Source: Hexactinellida sp. DTS-2022
Lineage: Eukaryota > Porifera > Hexactinellida
Length of the DNA stretch: 64,000 nt
Assembly: GCA_028753945.1 (NCBI GenBank)
Contig: JAPNXP010000013.1
Span: 3,224,001-3,288,000 of the forward strand
Direction: 5' to 3'
Shown here: piece after piece, positions 57,742 through 64,000 of the stretch
How the letters are laid out: each line of letters begins with the position of its first letter
Numbering within the stretch: position 1 is the stretch's first letter
The notes under the pieces: model-generated
The model's database searches: none
What the model was told of the DNA's origin: nothing
Seen by the model: the letters and a program-made list of their open reading frames with translations, nothing else
Translations under genes and position numbers: made by a program

Positions 57742-57872
57742 CAGTGGCGGCACCAGGTGGGGCTAGGGGGGCCATGGCCCCCCTAGAATAACATTGTTTT
57801 CATGTGGCCCCACATAAATCCCCCCTGGCCCCCCCAGAGTTCCCCTGCCTGAAATTCCTGGCGCCGCCTCTG
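57742..57872. mobile_element. hAT-type MITE (131 bp)
   Basis: Ends CAGTGGCGGCACCAGG and CTGGCGCCGCCTCTG; flanking 8-mers GTGGGTAC (57734-57741) and GTGGATAC (57873-57880) differ by one base. The interior is almost entirely GGGGGCC/GGCCCCC. Confidence 0.85.
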
Positions 57873-57890
57873 GTGGATACACACCGCAAT

Positions 57891-58055
57891 CAGTGGCGGT
57901 CTCAGGGGGGGGCATCCGGGGCAAATGCCCCGGGTTAAAATATTTTGCCCCGGATTCCAGCCCAATTGGTAGTATAATTACATGGAGCATGCCCCGGATT
58001 TATACTAAAAGCTGCTCTTTTGTCCCGGGCTGGCCAGATCCTGCGACCGCCCCTG
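57891..58055. mobile_element. hAT-type MITE (165 bp)
   Basis: Ends CAGTGGCGGTCTCAGG and CTGCGACCGCCCCTG; flanking 8-mers ACCGCAAT (57883-57890) and ACCGCAAC (58056-58063). The left arm (about 54665-54680, inverse) has the uninterrupted site. It repeats CCCCGGG/TTTGCCCCGG. Confidence 0.88.
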
Positions 58056-58331
58056 ACCGCAACATAAATACATGTAAAATATTTACTTGTTTATCATCCA
58101 GATTTTTTAGAAAATAAGGACAGCGGACGGGATTTTCTTTTTCTTTTTAATTCCATTAATATGAAACAACATATCCAATGTCAAATAATACATATTCTTA
58201 TTTAATTTAATTAGAAAAACACAAGGCAATGCCCAAAATATAAAAGTAATGCTCTAAAATTCTTGACTTGTTAAAATTGATACATTAGGAATATTTAACA
58301 TCAGTCAATAGCTAATATTTTGCACTTTTAA

Positions 58332-59032
58332 GGCCTCTGACCTTCTGGAATATGGCCACAGGACCCCTAATTTTTTATGTTAAAATCCATTAGATTATTG
58401 TATTTTGCTATATAATCAAAACAAAGTTTGACTCTCTAGCTCATATAGTTTCCAAGTTACAGCAAGGTATGTGAATTTGGAACTAAATGACGAATCATTG
58501 TATTTAACATTAATTGAGAATTTTCTATTCACTTTAATTTCCAGGAAAATTGGGTAGTTATCAATGCGATGTTAGTGCCAATATAGTTAGTACTAACTAG
58601 CTACCTCGACGTAACAGAGCGTTTTAATTGATATCGTGTTTACTTTCAACACTGTCGTAATGATGTTGGAATTTCTCACCTTTGAAAAAATTTCCACTAA
58701 GTCATTGATGTAGTATTGAAAGTAAACAAGATATCAATTAAAACGCTCTGTTACGTCGAGGTAGCTAGTTAGTACTAACTATATTGGCACTAACATCGCA
58801 TTGATAACTACCCAATTTTCCTGGAAATTAAAGTGAATAGAAAATTCTCAATTAATGTTAAATACAATGATTCGTCATTTAGTTCCATATTCACATACCT
58901 TGCTGTAACTTGGAAACTATATGAGCTAGAGAGTCAAACTTTGTTTTGACTATATAGCTAAATAGAATAATATAGTGGATTTTAACATAAAAAATTAGGC
59001 GTTCAGTAGCCTATTCCAGAAGGTCAGAGGCC
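58332..59032. mobile_element. TTAA-flanked perfect palindrome element (701 bp)
   Basis: Ends GGCCTCTGACCTTCTGGAAT and its inverse; TTAA at 58328-58331 and 59033-59036. The left arm (about 54398-54412) has TTAA once. The two halves pair almost completely around 58680, leaving a very short loop. TTAA targeting suggests piggyBac or Kolobok machinery; no transposase of either is in the window. Confidence 0.93.
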
Positions 59033-59639
59033 TTAAGTTCATAAGTTAATAGTAAATGAATCCGGACGGAGTGTAAAAATTGGGACGGGCGGGAATAATA
59101 AACAAGTAATTTATTTGATAGGGCCTAACTTTAGTAGTATTAGATTACAGATATTCGAATTTTTCGAGTAAATGATCAAAGTTCGAGAGGTTCTATTGAT
59201 GCTAGCATAAAATGGGTGGTTCTAAACAATTCCTTGTTCCAAAATACACCATATAAATTGATTTTAATGGAAAAAAGGTTAAAAATATCGGCGATTTTTG
59301 GCCCCTGGTCAGCGGGGTGGAGGGGGTATAAAAAAGTTTCCTCCTGGGTTTGGGATTGCAACTTTTTTTCTATATTTATTCGGGCCCAGAAGAAGACTCC
59401 AGTTTAGAAATTGTTTGGTAACACGTTGTTTCGAGGTTTTGAGTCATAATTCCCTAACTATTCACAGGATCACATTTCTCGCATTAATCTGTAACTTCCA
59501 TTGACAATATTACTTTAAGATACAAACTAAGATATATTATAACTAAGGGATAATAAGTTATAACTAATCAAAATCCTACTACACATGCTTCCACTATTAG
59601 AGAGCTGTATCTATAAGCATGCCTGATCGATAATAAATA

Positions 59640-60110
59640 ATAAGAAATTTACTTTTTCAGAAATTGTAGATGGATAATTACTTTGTGCTACCTTTCGAAT
59701 CTTTTCACCAGTGGAGTCCATCATCCCGTCATAACTGTACAACTCATTATTTATGTATGTTTTCAAGGTCAAATGTCCATGTGAGAGTAAAGTGTATCCT
59801 AAAAGTCTGTAGGTATCAATTACATCTCCGTGAGTGATTGATACTGTATTTTCAATAATATTTTCTAGTGAAGATGATCCATTAAATGGTCAGTTTCGAG
59901 AATGAGGGAAGGAGAGTATTCCAATAGTTTCCACTTATTATTTCTACCTTCACAGGTACTTCACTGCATGAGGAACACTTTGTCACAGTAACTCTTACAT
60001 CAATACTCTTCTGACAACTTAAGATAAACGTTTGCAATGATGATATATCATGCCATGATCAAAATAATTCATACAATGCCAGCATTGAATTTGCATATCA
60101 TACCTTCTAA
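59640..60110 (-). pseudogene. Ubiquitin-protease-like region of Ginger-like protein (finger and His box)
   Basis: Minus-strand coding stretches: SIDVRVTVTKCSSCSEVPVK (about 60020-59960), with a CxxC pair like the zinc ribbon of USP fingers; then HGDVIDTYRLLGYTL, HGHLT, YINNELYSYDGMM (about 59840-59720), like the His box and the following YDG region. A frame change lies between the two. It follows the Cys-box-like segment at 61101-61466 after removal of the foldback 60142-60929. If joined, this is one C19-type peptidase domain at the end of the integrase protein. The reading is inference from motif order. Confidence 0.45.
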
Positions 60111-60141
60111 CGTTGAAATTCATTTTCTGCATTAGCATGAC

Positions 60142-60929
60142 CATGGCCTACTTAATATACGGCTAGATATGTCACCGAGAAGGCCATAAAACGAGAAGGC
60201 CAGTTTCTAATTTTCATTTTAGGATAAACTATGCCTCCTATTGTTATTATTTGGGTTGTATATGGGGTAATCAACCATTGCGAGTCCATTAGAACCACTT
60301 TTGAGAATCTCAGATCTGTGGTTAAGCTGTTTAGGCGCCATTTAATGATGACACCACAAATATACAAAAAAATAAAATTCGAGTCTAAAGAACTGCGAGA
60401 AAATGAAAATAATTTACTAATATACTTAGAATACATTTTCAGAATATATAATGAGAATGAATATAAATAAACCATCAATTATATACGTTTTATGTACGAA
60501 AATAGTAAGTTTTAATTCGGAACTACTTGTATTTTAGCATGTGATTGCTTTATAATTTTTTTAAATTTTTAGAATGTCGCCATTTTGTGATTTAGTAGCC
60601 TTTGGGGTATGAAATATATCCCTATATTAGTATTCCTATTATAAAATTATTAGAAAGTAGGGAGTAACTGAAATTTATGATATTTAATTTTTTTTTCATT
60701 TTACCATAAATTGTTACCGTCATCATTAAATTGCGCCTTAACAGCTTAACCATAAATCTGAGATTCTCAAAAGTGGTTCTAATGGACTCGCAATGGTTGA
60801 TTACCCCATATACAACCCAAATAACAACAATAGGAGGCATAGTTTATCCTAAAATGAAAATTTGAAACTGGCCTTCTCGTTTTATGGCCTTCTCGGTGAC
60901 ATATCTAGCCGTATATTAAGTAGGCCATG
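60142..60929. mobile_element. P-like foldback element, 7 bp duplication (788 bp)
   Basis: Ends CATGGCCTACTTAATATACG and its exact inverse; GCATGAC at 60135-60141 and 60930-60936. The arms pair over at least 220 bp (60142-60370 with 60700-60929). It interrupts the minus-strand integrase/protease gene. Frames at 60152-60478 and 60622-60840 read the arms and are not genes. Confidence 0.88.
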
Positions 60930-61100
60930 GCATGACAAATGAAAATTCCGATCCAAAAAATCGATAATAGTTAATTTAGGTAGTATTAGAGTAATTTCTT
61001 TGGATATCCAAAGTCGTAGCATATCAAAATATTATTTCCGAAATAATGTGATCAGCCCATAAATTTCCATCAATTGTGAATTTGAGAAATTGAAACACAC

Positions 61101-61466
61101 TTAGATTTCTTCAATATGTAAATTTATGAGGGTAATAAAATTATCAATGCTGCATGTATTAACGAAGTGAATCCCTTGACAAGTACAATTCCATGTGGCA
61201 CAACGATTTTGTAAATTAGTTGTATTTCTTTTTGCTGTATTAAAGTATTTACTATCCGGTAGGTTAGGGTTTAGTTTATCTCCTCTCTTTTTCCGTTTCG
61301 AATCTTTTGACCATAGCTTTAGATATTTTCGTTTGATGAGAAGTATGTTTCGGCCTTTACGGATGTAAAATATATTAAACTTTTCTTGGACTACTTCATA
61401 GGGTCCCATCCACGAATCTTCATATTGTGTACCAGGTTGAGAATTCTTTTTCCAAACAATCCACAC
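61101..61466 (-). pseudogene. C-terminal part of Ginger-like integrase with Cys-box-like motif
   Basis: The first half, VWKKNSQPGTQYEDSWMGPY then EVVQEKFNIFYIRKGRNI, resembles the C-terminal DNA-binding (GPY/F-like) domain of Ty3/Ginger integrases. The end reads CATWNCTCQGIHFVNTCSID then NFITLINLH. VNTCSIDNF has the form of a Cys-protease nucleophile box (N-T-C-x-x-x-N/D). A stop follows IEEI. It continues the integrase core at 63502-63957 after intervening insertions. Confidence 0.6.
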
Positions 61467-61639
61467 GAGAACGAACTATTGCTCCAGTTTTTATTACTGT
61501 ACACGATTTAATGCCTAACTTGGAATCATAATTTCTCTACATTGCTTTCTGTGCTTTGGTAAGGTTTTCTAGTGCTTTGGGGAAGGTGGTTAATTTGGCT
61601 TTACTCATGGGATCACAAATAATCTTTAATTTTATTTTC

Positions 61640-62040
61640 ATCTGAAACTAGCGCGCTTCGCTTGTAGGTCGCTTCGCGGCAGAACACAACCACACACCAA
61701 CCGCAAAGCGGTTGGTGTGTGGTTTACATACTTCTAACATTGATTATAAACCGTAAATAGGCCTAAATATAGTCAATTTAAAAATGTGAAAATTTAGTGA
61801 TCAAGTCCTCATGCGAAAATAAGTTAGCATATTGGCAATCTGGTGTGACCAACGTGTCCGCATCATTAATGTACATGTTCTATTTAATTTTTAGATTTTT
61901 ATTAGAGGGCGGGAATTATGTGTGATTAAGTGAATTTTCAGGGTTCACGAACTGTGACAATGACGTCATAACTTGTCGAGGTGTGAGAAATTTTGAGTGG
62001 AAACCTCAACTTGTTGGCGGGTGCCGAAAGTTACCCTAAA
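61640..62040. repeat. Dispersed repeat family, copy 3, with long hairpin
   Basis: Inverse relative of 7530-7920. It carries a 36 bp perfect hairpin (61689-61724, ACCACACACCAACCGC paired with GCGGTTGGTGTGTGGT) next to GGTCGCTTCGCGG. A GC-rich hairpin near one end would suit a Helitron 3' end, but no 5' TC or 3' CTRR pair could be confirmed. Confidence 0.5.
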
Positions 62041-62043
62041 TGC

Positions 62044-62456
62044 TAGGGCTGAAACGAATATACCGAATATTCGAATATTCGTTCGAAATGATTGAACGAA
62101 TATTCGTTCGTTTGCAAACGAATATTCGCTACGAAACGAATATTCGTTTGGACGAATATTAGATTGAAACGGATATTCGTTAACTAATTTTGGGCAACAA
62201 CAAGACTTTTGTATAGCTGAGAAATATTGTAAATATATATTCCCACTTAAACTAGCTGATTATTAGTCAACTTGTGTATAATACACTTTGTGACTATTAT
62301 TATACCATTCTAACATTATCAAACACCTATTTTCCAATGTATTTTGTCTCTTGAAATTGATTTAATGCTTAGTCATCCAAACGAACGAATATTCGAATAT
62401 TCGTTCGTTTAGAAAAAGGTTCGTTCGTTACATTTCGAATATTCGTTTCAGCCCTA
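62044..62456. mobile_element. hAT-type MITE, TAGGGCTGAAACGAATA family (413 bp)
   Basis: Ends TAGGGCTGAAACGAATAT and ATTCGTTTCAGCCCTA; exact duplication CTAAATGC at 62036-62043 and 62457-62464. Both ends carry arrays of the palindrome CGAATATTCG. Confidence 0.92.
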
Positions 62457-62532
62457 CTAAATGCCAAAATCACATTTGGAAACCATCCAGTTTATTCCAT
62501 CAACTCGGAACATACAAACAAATATATATATA

Positions 62533-63534
62533 CAGTCTACTCCGCTTAATTGGGACACGTTTGTTCCAGGTCTCTTGTCCCAATTAAGCGGCGATCCCAA
62601 TTAACCGAAAAACCTTTGTAAAGTAGTGATTTACCTGTGATTTACACAAATTTTGGTTTTAAACCTGTTACAACAATTCCTCCAATGCCTGCGGATCCTT
62701 GATTATCTCAAAACCCATATAATGAGCCGTAATATTCTCTGGACCAGGGTTGTATCAACTCATTTTGAGTTGGCAAAACAACTCATTTTTTGTCTACCAA
62801 CTCATTCAAATTTCCTTCACCAACTCATTCAACTCATTCATTTTGCTGTTACCAACTCATTCAACTCATTCAAGAAAATGAGTTGATTCTGCCGACTCAT
62901 TTTTTATTAAACTAATTGTAACTAACGTATATCTTAAATCTTCAGTTTAATAATACATTTACAGCTGCGTCGGTCGGCTCTCAAAAGTGATCCGGCCAAA
63001 TTTGGATCTCCCTACGCATTAATGTTACGACAAAGTGAAAGTTGTCTGGCCATGGTCGGAAGTAGGGTTGTATCAACTCATTTTTTGTCCACCAACTCAT
63101 TCAACTCATTCATTTTTTTGTTACCAACTCATTCAACTCATTCAAGAAAATGAGTTGATTCTGCCAACTCAAAATGAGTTGATACAACCCTGCTCTGGAC
63201 CGTTTGATATATCCCTGAACCACAAGGTCATAATCTCTGGTAGATTTCGATATTACGAAAATCAATAAGAAATAGAGATTAATTAGATATTTTCTCCTGC
63301 CTTCATCAGTATTGACAAAGATCATTAGAATTTGTTTTGATCAATATGAATTTTCTATTGAGCGAGCACCAATTTTGAACCAAATTTGTTTAGTTTGTCC
63401 AGATTAAGCGGAGTTTGTCCGATTAACCGAAAATTTAGTAATAGCTTCTAAAGAAAGGATTCTGTTCTTGGGGCGTTGTCCCAATTAAGCGGCTGTCCCG
63501 ATTAACCGGTGTCCCAATTATTCGGAGTACACTG
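62533..63534. mobile_element. pogo/Tigger-like MITE (1002 bp with insert)
   Basis: Ends TA-CAGTCTACTCCGCTTAATTG and ATTCGGAGTACACTG-TA, with repeated CCCAATTAAGCGG and GATTAACCG words, the usual look of Tigger-derived elements. It interrupts the minus-strand integrase gene and contains 62745-63192. Confidence 0.88.
62745..63192. mobile_element. hAT-type MITE, CAGGGTTGTATCAAC family, copy 4 (448 bp)
   Basis: Exact ends and exact duplication CTCTGGAC at 62737-62744 and 63193-63200. Inverse orientation relative to copies 1-3. Confidence 0.93.
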
Positions 63535-63957
63535 TATCAATATACACACCCAGCCTTGTGTTTTAATAGTATAGATTAGATTTTCGGAACATATTTCACC
63601 TATATGTATTACTTCTATAGGTGTACGTGCTTTCCTTAGCCAAGACATTAACTCAAATGGGGAATACCCTGTGGAAGGCCTCTTTCTAATATTTATCCAG
63701 AATACCACTTGCTCAAGCTAGCATATTCATTTAATATCTTTTGATCGTTTTGTTCGAGGAATGTCATCTAATCCATTAGTTTGAGGATGATATGGAGCGG
63801 ATAAAAGCATTTTACAGTTATAAGTAATTTGTAATTTCTGCATTGTGGAATTTACAAATTCCCTCCCGTTGTCAGAAAAGATCTCGACTGGAGCTCCCTG
63901 TCTGTTGAAAATAGAAAAGAGACATCTTGCGGTCTCTTCAGCCGATTTTGATTTCAA
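63502..63957 (-). pseudogene. DDE integrase core of Ginger-like protein (partial, runs off the window)
   Basis: Minus strand from the window edge: KSKSAEETARCLFSIFNRQG, APVEIFSDNGREFVNSTMQK (second catalytic Asp in SDNGREF), LLSAPYHPQTNGLDDIPR, where the usual Glu after NGL reads Asp-Asp (QTNGLDE in relatives, from family knowledge). After a frame change follow FWINIRKRPSTGYSPFELM and RKARTPIEV, the typical post-catalytic helix region. The first catalytic Asp lies beyond 64000. The gene then hits a pogo-like MITE at 63534 and resumes at 61466. It belongs to a different subfamily from the integrase at 30370. Confidence 0.72.
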
Positions 63958-64000
63958 CGAACGTGCTTCTATATTTCTGGTAAAAGTCTGTAACTGTTAG

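Larger units (their letters stand above)
53869..59458. mobile_element. Giant foldback element with many nested insertions (5.6 kb)
   Basis: Ends GTTAGGGAATT and AATTCCCTAAC bounded by TA. The left arm 53869-55245 matches the inverse of the right arm 56885-59458 once inserts are removed. The loop (55245-56885) holds further elements. Because each arm is an almost exact copy of the other, the arm lacking an insertion serves as the empty site for the other. No transposase was found inside. Confidence 0.85.

Noticed and set aside
60152..60478. 108-codon minus-strand frame and its mirror at 60622-60840
   Set aside because: Both are readings of the arms of one foldback element, mirrored on the other arm.
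1..64000. CRISPR arrays, rRNA, tRNA
   Set aside because: Tandem words found are MITE arrays with terminal repeats and target duplications; no cloverleaf or rRNA core sequence was seen by eye. A tRNAscan/Infernal run would be decisive.

Overview
This 64 kb window is AT-rich DNA from a non-vertebrate animal genome. I cannot name the species or phylum. The case for an animal rests on short GT/AG introns, two exons of a TMEM14-family membrane protein (10437-10739, minus strand), and a transposon set typical of invertebrate metazoans: RAG1-like/Transib, THAP-domain P elements, integrase-type DNA transposons (Ginger-like), hAT, MULE, pogo/Tigger-like and many MITEs. The TMEM14-like exons are the only host gene I can support. 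Nearly everything else is layered DNA transposons. No reverse transcriptase, rRNA, tRNA or CRISPR array was seen.

Layout. 0-9.3 kb: small hAT-type MITEs, a 3.3 kb palindrome (about 3016-6315) and a GC-rich TIR element. 10.2-13.9 kb: TMEM14-like exons, a foldback and a MULE transposase relic. 13.95-24.8 kb: a RAG1-like gene (minus strand) broken by a hAT element and by a 6.5 kb foldback; the foldback carries a TA-duplicating foldback and a 4.3 kb THAP/P element, and the P element carries three further MITEs. 25.7-28.8 kb: a palindrome holding a 1147 bp MITE with CACAGTG ends and a 5 bp target duplication. 29.0-40.05 kb: two opposed copies of an integrase-type element with nested MITEs. 40.4-42.6 kb: a second, degraded THAP/P element. 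43.09-46.21 kb: a 3.1 kb TA-flanked transposon whose protein belongs to no transposase family I can place. 46.38-52.52 kb: a hAT transposon holding a complete 3190 bp RAG-like transposon. 53.87-59.46 kb: a 5.6 kb foldback with at least eight nested insertions. 59.6-64 kb: a minus-strand integrase gene that appears fused to a ubiquitin-protease-like domain.

How the pieces relate. Many insertion boundaries are supported by exact target-site duplications (8 bp hAT, 7 bp P-like, 5 bp RAG-like, TTAA, TA), and several by an uninterrupted paralogous site inside this same window. The two best candidates for something new are (1) the RAG-like system, with one whole element, one shattered relative and one non-autonomous derivative, all with CACAGTG termini; and (2) the TA-flanked transposon at 43.09-46.21 kb together with its 1.06 kb foldback derivative at 19.9-21.0 kb. 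All transposase genes here carry stops, frameshifts or insertions, so they read as decayed copies. All family assignments were made by eye from motifs and were not checked by a database search.
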